From an uncultured Eubacteriales bacterium (GTDB lineage Bacteria; Bacillota_A; Clostridia; Saccharofermentanales; Saccharofermentanaceae): DNA of 9,244 nt. A program made the translations under genes and the position numbers. A model generated the notes under the pieces. It was not told the origin of the DNA. It ran no database searches and saw nothing but the letters and a program-made list of their open reading frames with translations. Each line of letters opens with the position of its first letter. Within the stretch, counting starts at the first letter, position 1. The DNA is taken from positions 1 through 9,244 of the forward strand of contig OMQY01000147.1 of the NCBI GenBank assembly GCA_900313405.1. Direction: 5' to 3'. Positions 1-5,127 of the stretch are shown one piece after another.

Positions 1-57
1 CTGTATCGTATCCGCGAAAAGCTTAGAACATTTCTACGAAAGGAGAATCTGATATGA
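1..57 (+). CDS. C-terminal end of a probable ECF (sigma-70 family) RNA polymerase sigma factor, partial
   Basis: The window opens inside an open frame whose last 18 codons read LYRIREKLRTFLRKENLI, ending in TGA at 55-57. This basic 'R.REKLR..L.KE' ending is what I expect just after the region-4 helix-turn-helix of ECF sigma factors, which recognise -35 promoter elements. Only the tail is visible, so the identification rests on this short stretch and on the next gene, which looks like a membrane anti-sigma partner. The stop overlaps that gene's start as ATGA (54-57). The AAGGAG for the next gene (40-45) lies inside this coding sequence, so the two are probably translationally coupled. Confidence 0.55.
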   Translation: MYRIREKLRTFLRKENLI

Positions 58-869
58 AAAGGGAAGTTATATCAGAAGCCATGAGCAAAATCTCTGAAGA
101 GTACAGAGCGGAAGCTCTGAAGTTACACGACCCTGAAGTAATATCAGGACAAAAACATATGAAAAAGAAGATAATCACCTTAGCACTTGTGGCAGCCATA
201 ACTGCAGCTTTGGGTGCCACGGCATATGCTGCCCTGTCCGGTATGACGGCAAGAGATGCCGAACCCGAAGAGACCATCGTAGCCAAACTCTCTGAGGAAG
301 ACATTCCGGCTGTGGTCACGGTAGACGAAGAGACCGGAGAGACAATGGAGACCATCGTACACCAGGAGGAAGACAGCTTCGTATATACCAACATCACCAA
401 GGTCTTCACATTCGATTCCTTCACGTCCTGTGAAGAAGTGGAGTTCAAGACCAACTACGCTCCTGACGGGTATACGTACAACTGGGGTGCTCCCAACGAG
501 TGGAGCGAAGCACTCCAGGGTGACTACAATATGGGAGAGAAGAGCTATAACGTAAATGTCTACTACGCTTCCCAGTTCGGACCTGACGGCTGCATCTTCA
601 TAAAAGATACCATCGATTCCGAGGAGAGCACACAGGACGGTGAATTCATTATTTATAAGGCCTGGGGAACTTCAGCTGATACAGGAACTCCTGTGCTCTA
701 CTATCTCAAGTACAACATGACAGAAGGTTACGTCATCGCCATCGCTACAACCGACAGCATGGAGCTGGCTGAGCACATCGCAGACAGCATCGAGTTAAGG
801 ACTACCGGAAATACTGTTGAATACGATGAGTTTAACAACGTTATCTATCTCTGTAACGGAGTAGGCTGA
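54..869 (+). CDS. Probable anti-sigma factor / single-pass membrane protein with extracytoplasmic domain
   Basis: A 271-residue protein. Residues 1-36 are cytoplasmic in character and begin with an 'ISEAMSKISEEYRAEAL' segment of the type found in clostridial proteins encoded directly after ECF sigma genes. Residues 36-39 are basic (MKKK), about 40-61 form one hydrophobic span (IITLALVAAITAALGATAYA), and the rest is an acidic, Tyr-rich domain that should lie outside the membrane. The final ~60 residues (YYLKYNMTEGYVIAIATTD followed by 'ELAEHIADSIEL') resemble DUF4367-like domains, recalled from memory and not searched. The expected role is to hold the upstream sigma factor at the membrane until a signal arrives; this is inferred from context. 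I chose the start at 54 because it has AAGGAG at 40-45 and overlaps the sigma stop. An internal Met36 would give a signal-peptide-like start but has only a weak ribosome site. No zinc-finger motif is seen. Confidence 0.6.
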   Translation: MKREVISEAMSKISEEYRAEALKLHDPEVISGQKHMKKKIITLALVAAITAALGATAYAALSGMTARDAEPEETIVAKLSEEDIPAVVTVDEETGETMETIVHQEEDSFVYTNITKVFTFDSFTSCEEVEFKTNYAPDGYTYNWGAPNEWSEALQGDYNMGEKSYNVNVYYASQFGPDGCIFIKDTIDSEESTQDGEFIIYKAWGTSADTGTPVLYYLKYNMTEGYVIAIATTDSMELAEHIADSIELRTTGNTVEYDEFNNVIYLCNGVG

Positions 870-893
870 TAAAACGAAAAAAGAATACGAACA

Positions 894-934
894 GGGGCTG
901 TCTCAAAAGCAAATGAGACAGCCCCGATTCTTTG
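894..934 (+). terminator. Rho-independent terminator after the sigma/anti-sigma pair
   Basis: A perfect 12-bp inverted repeat, GGGGCTGTCTCA (894-905) and TGAGACAGCCCC (914-925), encloses an 8-nt A-rich loop and is followed by a T-rich stretch (GATTCTTT). It starts 24 bases after the stop at 869. The opposite strand has no T-run after the stem, so it should act mainly on the plus strand. Confidence 0.8.
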
Positions 935-974
935 ACGATTTCGCCGGTGCTTTGCTTCCGGTTGTGAACATTAT

Positions 975-1021
975 AAAAGGAGTTGCCTCGCTGTGAACCA
1001 GTCACTTTTGAGACAACTCCT
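975..1021 (-). terminator. Rho-independent terminator of the rplJ-rplL operon
   Basis: On the minus strand a 12-bp stem forms between AGGAGTTGTCTC (1021-1010) and GAGGCAACTCCT (989-978), with one G-U pair. Inside it is a second short stem, GTGA/TCAC (1005-1002 with 996-993), closing a 5-nt loop. The hairpin is followed by TTTTATAA. It lies 28 bases after the rplL stop, so transcription probably ends here rather than continuing to another ribosomal or RNA polymerase gene. Confidence 0.75.
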
Positions 1022-1049
1022 CTTATGTTGCTCTAATCGAGTAATAAGA

Positions 1050-1427
1050 TTACTTAACCTCGAGCTCAGCGCCGGAACCGTCGAGCTTCTTAACGAGATC
1101 GTCAGCCTCTTCCTTGGATACATTCTCCTTGAGGTTAACGGGAGCCTTCTCAACGAGCTCCTTAGCATCCTTGAGTCCGAGACCCATAGCATCCTTAACA
1201 GCCTTGATGACACCCATCTTGGAGTCGCCGAAGCTCTTAAGTACTACTGTGAACTCTGTCTTCTCAGCAGCGGCAGCAGCGCCTGCGCCGGCAGCGGGAG
1301 CAGCGGATACAACAGCAGCTGCAGATACACCAAACTCTTCTTCGATTGCCTTCTCGAGGTCAAAGAGCTCTGTTACGGACAGTGCCTTGATGTCTTCGAG
1401 AATCTTTGTAATTTTCTCACTAGCCAT
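1050..1427 (-). CDS. rplL: 50S ribosomal protein L7/L12
   Basis: A 125-residue protein of normal length for L7/L12, the multi-copy stalk protein that recruits translation factor GTPases to the large subunit. Residues 1-34 are the N-terminal dimerisation domain that docks on L10. Residues 35-54 are the flexible Ala/Gly-rich hinge ([20 protein letters not shown]). Residues 55-125 are the C-terminal factor-binding domain, with the conserved helix '[20 protein letters not shown]' at 71-90 and the ending 'GAELEVK'. The start has AGGAGG at 1437-1442 with a 9-nt spacer. It follows rplJ after 72 bases; a weak 5-bp hairpin (CTGTT/AACAG, 1473-1490) sits in that gap. It shares the L10 leader control with rplJ, and a terminator follows it. 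Confidence 0.97.
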   Translation of the reverse strand: MASEKITKILEDIKALSVTELFDLEKAIEEEFGVSAAAVVSAAPAAGAGAAAAAEKTEFTVVLKSFGDSKMGVIKAVKDAMGLGLKDAKELVEKAPVNLKENVSKEEADDLVKKLDGSGAELEVK

Positions 1428-1499
1428 GATTAGTTTCCTCCTAATAGTATTTCAAATAATAGCTTTTCCTGTCTGTTAATTCTTCAACAGAAAGTGTGA

Positions 1500-2159
1500 T
1501 CAAGCCTCAGCATCAGCTTCGGCAGGGGCTTCTTCTGCTTCGGGAGCGGGAGCTGCAGCCTCTTCAGCTGCAGGTGCCTCCTCGGCAGGTGCTTCTTCTG
1601 TAGCTGCAGCTTCTTCTGCAGCAGGTGCCTCCTCTGCGGGAGCTGCGGCAGCGACTGCGCCACCTTCTTCTTCCGCCTTCTCGGCAACAGCCTTAACGAG
1701 CATGGCAAGCTTTGTAAAAGGGAAAAGCAAACCATAGACGACCTGGCTGTAGAGAGTCTCCTTGTCCGGGACCTTAGAGAGAGCTTCGATCTCTGCCTTA
1801 TCAGCGACCTTACCCTCGATAACGCCACCCTTGATCTCAAGAGGCTCAAAATCTGATGCAAACTTAGCAGCGACCTTAGCGGGTGTTACTACATCCGTGG
1901 AATAAGCAACAGCTGTAGGACCTGTGAAGTAGTCCTCAGCACCCTCGATCCCGAGCTCCTTGAATACAAGACGGAGTGTTGTGTTCTTTACGACACTGTA
2001 CTTAACGTCTGCAGCACGGAAAGCATTACGAAGCTGTGTGTCCTGCTCAACGGTAAGACCGCGTGCAGATACGAATACGAACGCTGATGCATCCTTGTAA
2101 GCAGCTGCGAGATCAGATACGACCTGCTTTTTTGCAGCAAGAATCTTCTCACTGGGCAT
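1500..2159 (-). CDS. rplJ: 50S ribosomal protein L10 with long Ala/Glu/Pro C-terminal tail
   Basis: A 219-residue L10, the base of the ribosomal stalk: it binds 23S rRNA through its N-terminal domain and carries L7/L12 dimers on a C-terminal helix. Residues 1-160 match the family ('SARGLTVEQDTQLRNAFR', 'YSVVKNTTLRL', 'YFTGPTAVAY', 'PDKETLYSQV'). Usual bacterial L10 ends near 165-175. Here a low-complexity tail of nearly pure Ala, Glu and Pro runs from about 161 to 219, including two copies of a 13-residue unit (174-186 and 191-203). The start at 2159 gives the canonical MPSEKILAAK start and has AAGGAGG at 2169-2175. The frame is open further upstream, but that would run into the leader terminator, so I reject the longer start. 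Expression is probably controlled by the L10 leader just upstream. Confidence 0.96.
   Translation of the reverse strand: MPSEKILAAKKQVVSDLAAAYKDASAFVFVSARGLTVEQDTQLRNAFRAADVKYSVVKNTTLRLVFKELGIEGAEDYFTGPTAVAYSTDVVTPAKVAAKFASDFEPLEIKGGVIEGKVADKAEIEALSKVPDKETLYSQVVYGLLFPFTKLAMLVKAVAEKAEEEGGAVAAAAPAEEAPAAEEAAATEEAPAEEAPAAEEAAAPAPEAEEAPAEADAEA
1551..1640 (-). repeat. Imperfect 39-bp direct repeat, period 51 bp, inside the rplJ tail
   Basis: Plus-strand copies at 1551-1589 and 1602-1640 match at 34 of 39 positions by my alignment, and both encode the same 13 residues (PAEEAPAAEEAAA). The copies lie 51 bases apart, so gain or loss of one unit would keep the frame. This suggests the tail grew by duplication. 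Confidence 0.7.
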
Positions 2160-2168
2160 TTGGGTTTT

Positions 2169-2175
2169 CCTCCTT
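2169..2175 (-). promoter_or_regulatory. Ribosome binding site deciding the rplJ start
   Basis: AAGGAGG on the minus strand, 9 nt before the ATG at 2159-2157. It fixes the start at MPSEKILA and excludes the longer open frame beginning at 2210, which overlaps the attenuator hairpin. Confidence 0.85.
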
Positions 2176-2187
2176 GTTAGTATTATT

Positions 2188-2217
2188 AAAACCCCCACGC
2201 CATAAGACATGAGGGTT
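2188..2217 (-). terminator. Attenuator terminator hairpin of the L10 leader
   Basis: A 10-bp stem (2217-2208 with 2199-2190, two G-U pairs) with an 8-nt loop, then four T. The T-run is short, as expected for a conditional terminator that is bypassed when the upstream antiterminator arm at 2289-2301 captures its loop. Confidence 0.75.
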
Positions 2218-2301
2218 GATAATAATCCTTAGGATCTGATCATTCCTCGGCCGGCGGCTCTGATGAGCCATTAAGGTTTCCCGCCTGCTGTCTTAGGCAT
2301 G
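2188..2301 (-). promoter_or_regulatory. Ribosomal protein L10 leader (attenuation element) before rplJ
   Basis: This untranslated stretch between rplA and rplJ carries the marks of the Firmicutes L10 leader: AAGACAGCAGG near its 5' end, a CTTAAT element, CCGAGG after a GGCTC/GAGCC hairpin, and a closing terminator. The terminator pairs AACCCTCATG (2217-2208) with CGTGGGGGTT (2199-2190), 10 bp with two G-U pairs, followed by TTTT. The antiterminator pairs CATGCCTAAGACA (2301-2289) with TGTCTTATGGCGTG (2209-2196), 13 bp with one bulge, and takes up the terminator loop and parts of both arms. The two structures cannot coexist. In known examples the L10-L12 complex binds between the arms and favours termination, giving feedback on rplJ-rplL. 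The family identification is by memory of the consensus. Confidence 0.85.
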
Positions 2302-2312
2302 AAAGATATTTA

Positions 2313-2318
2313 ATTGTA
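2313..2318 (-). promoter_or_regulatory. Possible -10 element of an rplJ-rplL promoter
   Basis: TACAAT on the minus strand, placed so that a transcript would begin just before the 5' antiterminator arm at 2301. No good -35 hexamer is found 16-18 bases upstream, where the rplA stop codon lies. The leader may simply be reached by read-through from rplA. Confidence 0.25.
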
Positions 2319-2336
2319 GTTGTTCAAGATCTGTTA

Positions 2337-3029
2337 TCAGATGAACTTCTGAGAGTTGATCTTGATACCGGGACCCATTGTAGCGGAAATCGTTACATTT
2401 TTCAAGTACTGGCCCTTGGCAGCCGCAGGCTTAGCCTTGATGATGGCATCCATGATAGTCTTGAGGTTCTCCTCGAGCTTCTCCTGACCGAAAGAAACCT
2501 TTCCGATCGGTACGTGGATGATGTTTGTCTTATCAAGACGATACTCAACCTTACCGGCCTTGATATCGTTGATAGCCTTTGTAACATCCATTGTAACTGT
2601 ACCGGACTTAGGGTTAGGCATAAGGCCCTTAGGACCCAAAAGCTTACCGATACGACCTACAACACCCATCATGTCGGGAGTTGCAACGATAACGTCGAAG
2701 TCGAACCAGTTCTCGCTCTGGATCTTTGTAACGAGCTCCTCAGCGCCGACATAATCAGCACCTGCAGCTGTTGCCTCATCAGCCTTGGGGCCCTTAGCGA
2801 ATACGAGTACCTTCTTCGTACGGCCTGTACCGTGAGGAAGAACTACTGCGCCTCTGACCTGCTGATCTGCATGTCGTGAGTCAACGCCCAGACGAACGTG
2901 GAGCTCAACTGTCTCATCAAACTTTGCCTTACCTGTCTCCTGTACAAGGCGAACTGCCTCGGAAGGATCATAGGCTGCGGACTTATCTACGAGCTTTACA
3001 AGCTCAGTGTATCTCTTACCGGCTTTCAT
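2337..3029 (-). CDS. rplA: 50S ribosomal protein L1
   Basis: A 230-residue protein, the standard length for L1, which binds helices 76-78 of 23S rRNA and forms the mobile stalk at the tRNA exit side. The start '[20 protein letters not shown]', the '[20 protein letters not shown]' segment, and the hallmark '[18 protein letters not shown]' near the middle identify it clearly. The C-terminal '[18 protein letters not shown]' is also typical. The start has AAAGGAG (3036-3042) 6 bases upstream. It follows rplK after 18 bases, in the universal L11-L1 order. In many bacteria L1 represses its own L11-L1 message; I could not confirm an L1-binding mimic here. The L10 leader and rplJ follow. Confidence 0.97.
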   Translation of the reverse strand: MKAGKRYTELVKLVDKSAAYDPSEAVRLVQETGKAKFDETVELHVRLGVDSRHADQQVRGAVVLPHGTGRTKKVLVFAKGPKADEATAAGADYVGAEELVTKIQSENWFDFDVIVATPDMMGVVGRIGKLLGPKGLMPNPKSGTVTMDVTKAINDIKAGKVEYRLDKTNIIHVPIGKVSFGQEKLEENLKTIMDAIIKAKPAAAKGQYLKNVTISATMGPGIKINSQKFI

Positions 3030-3047
3030 GCTATTCTCCTTTCCTTA

Positions 3048-3476
3048 TCAGTCCTTAATAACTTCGATACCCATGCTGCGGGCTGTACCTGCTACCATTC
3101 TGGCGCAAGCCTCAACGTCTGCTGCGTTTGTATCGGGCATCTTGATCTTAGCGATCTCCAGGCACTGCTCCCATGTAACCTTAGCAACCTTCTGTGTGTT
3201 AGGTCTTCCGGATGCAGTCTCGATATTAGCTGCCTTCTTGAGTAATACCGGTGCCGGAGGAGTCTTTGTAATGAAAGAGAATGTACGATCTGCGTAAACT
3301 GTAATAACTACAGGGATTACGAGACCTGCATCCTTTGCTGTTCTCTCATTGAACTCTTTTACGAACTGCTGGATGTTTACACCATGCTGTCCAAGAGCTG
3401 GTCCTACCGGCGGCGCAGGTGTTGCTTTGCCTGCAGGTATCTGTAACTTAATGTAACCTGTGACTTTCTTAGCCAT
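3048..3476 (-). CDS. rplK: 50S ribosomal protein L11
   Basis: A 142-residue L11 of normal length. It binds the GTPase-associated region of 23S rRNA and takes part in factor function and, where RelA/Rel is present, the stringent response. The N-terminal domain carries '[20 protein letters not shown]' with Pro22 and Pro26, the positions where changes give thiostrepton resistance in other species; both are intact, so no such resistance is suggested. The C-terminal RNA-binding domain ends with '[12 protein letters not shown]'. The start has a strong GGGAGGTGG at 3483-3491. The gene follows nusG after 53 bases that contain a small hairpin and precedes rplA, as in most bacteria. Confidence 0.97.
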   Translation of the reverse strand: MAKKVTGYIKLQIPAGKATPAPPVGPALGQHGVNIQQFVKEFNERTAKDAGLVIPVVITVYADRTFSFITKTPPAPVLLKKAANIETASGRPNTQKVAKVTWEQCLEIAKIKMPDTNAADVEACARMVAGTARSMGIEVIKD

Positions 3477-3491
3477 TCTTGGCCACCTCCC

Positions 3492-3527
3492 AAAAAATAT
3501 TTATTATCGTGCGCTTCGCGCTGATAA
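3492..3527 (-). promoter_or_regulatory. Hairpin with T-run between nusG and rplK
   Basis: On the minus strand TTATC (3527-3523) pairs with GATAA (3508-3504), and GCGC (3521-3518) pairs with GCGC (3514-3511), with a small bulge between them and a 3-nt GAA loop. Six bases later comes a run of six T (3497-3492), ending just before the rplK ribosome site. It may be a weak terminator or a processing site. The broken stem and offset T-run argue against an efficient terminator. Confidence 0.4.
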
Positions 3528-3529
3528 CC

Positions 3530-4102
3530 TTAGATCCTCTCGACCTGTGTAAAGTCGAGGTTTACAGGGGTCTCACGTCCGAACATCGTGATGCGGACCT
3601 TGACCTGCTGCTTCTCGTTGTTCATCTCCTCTACTACGCAGACACTGTCGGCAAAAGGTCCGCTGATGACACGGATCGTATCTCCGACACCATAGTCGAC
3701 CTCAGGTACCCAGTCGGTCTCCATACCCATGGCTGCCATGTCGCTCTCTGTGAGAGGAAGGGGCTTGTTGGGGTTCGTGCTTACAAATCCCGTTACGCCT
3801 CTTGTGTTACGGATCAGATACCACAGTTCCTTATCGGCTGCAGTAGGCTCATCCGTGCTCTTAAGATGCTCGAAATTGCTGACGAGCTTAATAAAGACAT
3901 ATCCCGGATACTTCTTACGCTTTACCAACTTCTTCTTGCCGTCCTTGATCTCGACGACATCCTCGGTAGGAACGCTGATCTCCTGGATTACATCCTGCAT
4001 GCCACGCTTCTCGATAGTCTTCTCGAGAAGTGTCATTACCTTATTCTCATATCCGGAGTATGTATGAACTACATACCACTTTGCTTCGTTCTCTTCAGGC
4101 AT
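3530..4102 (-). CDS. nusG: Transcription termination/antitermination protein NusG
   Basis: A 190-residue NusG, a general elongation factor that binds RNA polymerase through its N-terminal domain and Rho or ribosomal S10 through its KOW domain. The NGN domain spans about residues 8-110 (KWYVVHTYSGYENKV at 8-22, KYPGYVFIKL at 64-73, RNTRGVTGFV at 98-107). The KOW domain covers about 136-190 and ends with 'MFGRETPVNLDFTQVERI'. In the KOW motif (GPFADSVCVVEE, 148-159) the usual glycine before 'VVEE' is Cys155. I set the start at the ATG at 4102-4100, which has AAGGAG at 4109-4114 with a 6-base spacer. A GTG at 4117 is in frame but overlaps that ribosome site. The gene lies 27 bases after secE and before rplK, the usual context. 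Confidence 0.96.
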   Translation of the reverse strand: MPEENEAKWYVVHTYSGYENKVMTLLEKTIEKRGMQDVIQEISVPTEDVVEIKDGKKKLVKRKKYPGYVFIKLVSNFEHLKSTDEPTAADKELWYLIRNTRGVTGFVSTNPNKPLPLTESDMAAMGMETDWVPEVDYGVGDTIRVISGPFADSVCVVEEMNNEKQQVKVRITMFGRETPVNLDFTQVERI

Positions 4103-4108
4103 TTGATG

Positions 4109-4114
4109 CTCCTT
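4109..4114 (-). promoter_or_regulatory. Ribosome binding site deciding the nusG start
   Basis: AAGGAG, 6 bases before the ATG at 4102. The upstream in-frame GTG (4117-4115) abuts this element, so a start there would have no ribosome site of its own. Confidence 0.8.
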
Positions 4115-4129
4115 CACAAACGATTATGC

Positions 4130-4468
4130 TTACTCTGCGCTTTCCTCGACAGGCTCTGTCTCTTCTACGGTCTCAGGAGCCTCTGTCTCGGCAGGCTGAG
4201 TCGCTACGGGAATCTCTTCCTCGCTCGCCTCTGTCGTAGTAGTCGTCTCATCAGGATCGTAGAATCCGATCTTCTCGAGCAGCCAGTTGCCGCCGAGACT
4301 GATAGTCGACAGGAATACGGCAAAGAAAGCGATGACAACAAGCACTACTGCAGAAGTAGTCTTGAGCTTCTCCTTGGAAGGCCATACGACTCTCTTAAGT
4401 TCAAGGCGGATCTCCTTGATCTTCTGGCCGATACGCTTGAATATGTTCGGTTTCTTCTTGTCAGCCAT
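4130..4468 (-). CDS. secE: Preprotein translocase subunit SecE with acidic C-terminal extension
   Basis: A 112-residue protein. Residues 1-66 are a complete single-span SecE, the clamp-like partner of SecY in the translocon: a basic N-terminus (MADKKKPNIFKRIGQKIK), the conserved amphipathic segment 'RLELKRVVWPSKEKL' (21-35), and a membrane span at about 38-58 (TSAVVLVVIAFFAVFLSTIS). Most single-span SecE proteins stop soon after this. Here about 42 more residues follow (71-112), starting DPDETTTTTE, with about 14 Glu, 2 Asp, 9 Thr and 5 Pro and no Lys or Arg. With the standard N-in orientation the tail lies outside the membrane. The start has GAGGTG about 5 bases upstream. It sits between rpmG (32-base gap) and nusG, the classic position. 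Identity is sure; the tail's role is unknown. Confidence 0.93.
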   Translation of the reverse strand: MADKKKPNIFKRIGQKIKEIRLELKRVVWPSKEKLKTTSAVVLVVIAFFAVFLSTISLGGNWLLEKIGFYDPDETTTTTEASEEEIPVATQPAETEAPETVEETEPVEESAE

Positions 4469-4500
4469 TAATACACCTCACTGATATATAGAAGACTATA

Positions 4501-4665
4501 TTACTTAGTCTCCTTGTGAACTGTGTGCTTACGACAGAAGGGGCAATACTTCTTGAGCTCGATCCTGTCGGAATCGTTCTTCTTGTTCTTATAAGTCTGA
4601 TAATTTCTCTGCTTGCACTCTTCACATGCAAGTGTGATCTTATCACGTGCGCTGGTCTTAGCCAT
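4501..4665 (-). CDS. rpmG: 50S ribosomal protein L33 (zinc-binding form)
   Basis: A 54-residue protein starting [18 protein letters not shown] and ending in TAA at 4503-4501. It contains two CxxC pairs, C14/C17 and C41/C44, the zinc ligands of the 'C+' type of L33, a small large-subunit protein near the E site. The stretch '[11 protein letters not shown]' followed by '[11 protein letters not shown]' is typical. The start has GGAGGT at 4672-4677 with a 6-base spacer. Position just before secE-nusG is standard for this family. The promoter at 4730-4759 makes it the first gene of the rpmG-secE-nusG-rplK-rplA unit. Firmicutes often carry a second L33 without cysteines; none is in this window. Confidence 0.95.
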   Translation of the reverse strand: MAKTSARDKITLACEECKQRNYQTYKNKKNDSDRIELKKYCPFCRKHTVHKETK

Positions 4666-4729
4666 ACCTTTACCTCCAAATCAACTTCGAAGCAATAAAA
4701 AAAGACCTCAAAGGGTTTTAGCGAAAGAC

Positions 4730-4759
4730 ATTGTATCACAGGTCGTCAAATACTGTCAA
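4730..4759 (-). promoter_or_regulatory. Sigma-A type promoter of the rpmG-secE-nusG-rplKA operon
   Basis: Minus-strand -35 TTGACA (4759-4754) and -10 TACAAT (4735-4730) are separated by 18 bases, with an extended -10 TG just upstream (TGATACAAT). The expected start is near 4723, giving a leader of about 58 bases before rpmG. The perfect -35 and extended -10 suit strongly expressed ribosomal genes. Confidence 0.8.
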
Positions 4760-4810
4760 TCGCTTAATTTCCGCCCTTTTGTTACATTTTGCGGCGAATA
4801 ATAGATATGT

Positions 4811-5086
4811 TTATCTTCTGCTCCTGAGTTCTTTCTCGACTTCAGCAGGGGTGATATCCATATCAGCCATGAGAACGAGTACATGATAGTAGAGATCCGC
4901 GATCTCGGCGATCACCTCTTCCTTGTTGCTCTTGGCGGCAGCGATCGCTGTCTCGACAGCTTCCTCGCCGACCTTCTTGGCTATCTTCTCCGTACCCTTG
5001 TCAAGAAGATAGTTCGTGTAGGAACCTTCCGTGGGGTGAGCCTTACGATCAAGTACTACATTGTAGAGTTCATTAAGAATGTCCAT
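4811..5086 (-). CDS. hisE: Phosphoribosyl-ATP pyrophosphatase
   Basis: A 91-residue stand-alone HisE, which hydrolyses phosphoribosyl-ATP to phosphoribosyl-AMP and pyrophosphate, the second step of histidine synthesis. Family marks are 'HPTEGSYTNYLLDKG' and the acidic metal-binding helices 'KVGEEAVETAIAAAK' and 'EEVIAEIADLYYHVLVLM'. The start at 5086 (MDILNELYNVV) has AAAGGAGG at 5093-5100. The frame is open further upstream, but a start there would lack a ribosome site. In many bacteria HisE is fused behind HisI; here HisI is fused to HisF instead, and hisE is separate, 41 bases downstream. Two alternative hairpins overlap its ribosome site. It is the last gene of the unit; I see no strong terminator before the rpmG promoter. 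Confidence 0.94.
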   Translation of the reverse strand: MDILNELYNVVLDRKAHPTEGSYTNYLLDKGTEKIAKKVGEEAVETAIAAAKSNKEEVIAEIADLYYHVLVLMADMDITPAEVEKELRSRR

Positions 5087-5092
5087 CTTTAT

Positions 5093-5123
5093 CCTCCTTT
5101 GCGCAAAGGTCACAAGTGACCTT
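5093..5123 (-). promoter_or_regulatory. Two mutually exclusive hairpins over the hisE ribosome binding site
   Basis: On the minus strand, AAGGTCAC (5123-5116) is a perfect complement of GTGACCTT (5113-5106), separated by two bases. Immediately after, CCTTT (5109-5105) can pair with AAAGG (5100-5096), a hairpin with loop GCGC whose 3' arm is the first half of the hisE Shine-Dalgarno AAAGGAGG (5100-5093). The two stems compete for bases 5106-5109. The first leaves the ribosome site free; the second covers it. A regulatory role is inferred. Confidence 0.45.
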
Positions 5124-5127
5124 CAAG

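Noticed and set aside
159..233. An internal start at Met36 of the membrane protein that would look like a signal peptide ending in AYA
   Set aside because: The upstream ATG overlaps the sigma stop and has a far better ribosome site, and its first 36 residues match a known class of sigma-partner starts.
1473..1490. A hairpin between rplJ and rplL as a terminator or attenuator
   Set aside because: The stem is 5 bp (CTGTT/AACAG) with an 8-nt loop and no T-run, so it is probably incidental.
3479..4471. A 330-residue plus-strand open frame opposite nusG and secE
   Set aside because: It lies antisense to clearly identified genes, has no ribosome site or family resemblance, and is Leu/Arg/Ser-rich as expected of a shadow frame.
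4697..4719. A possible attenuator in the rpmG leader: a short stem followed by seven T
   Set aside because: Only a 3-bp uninterrupted stem can be drawn, too weak for a terminator.
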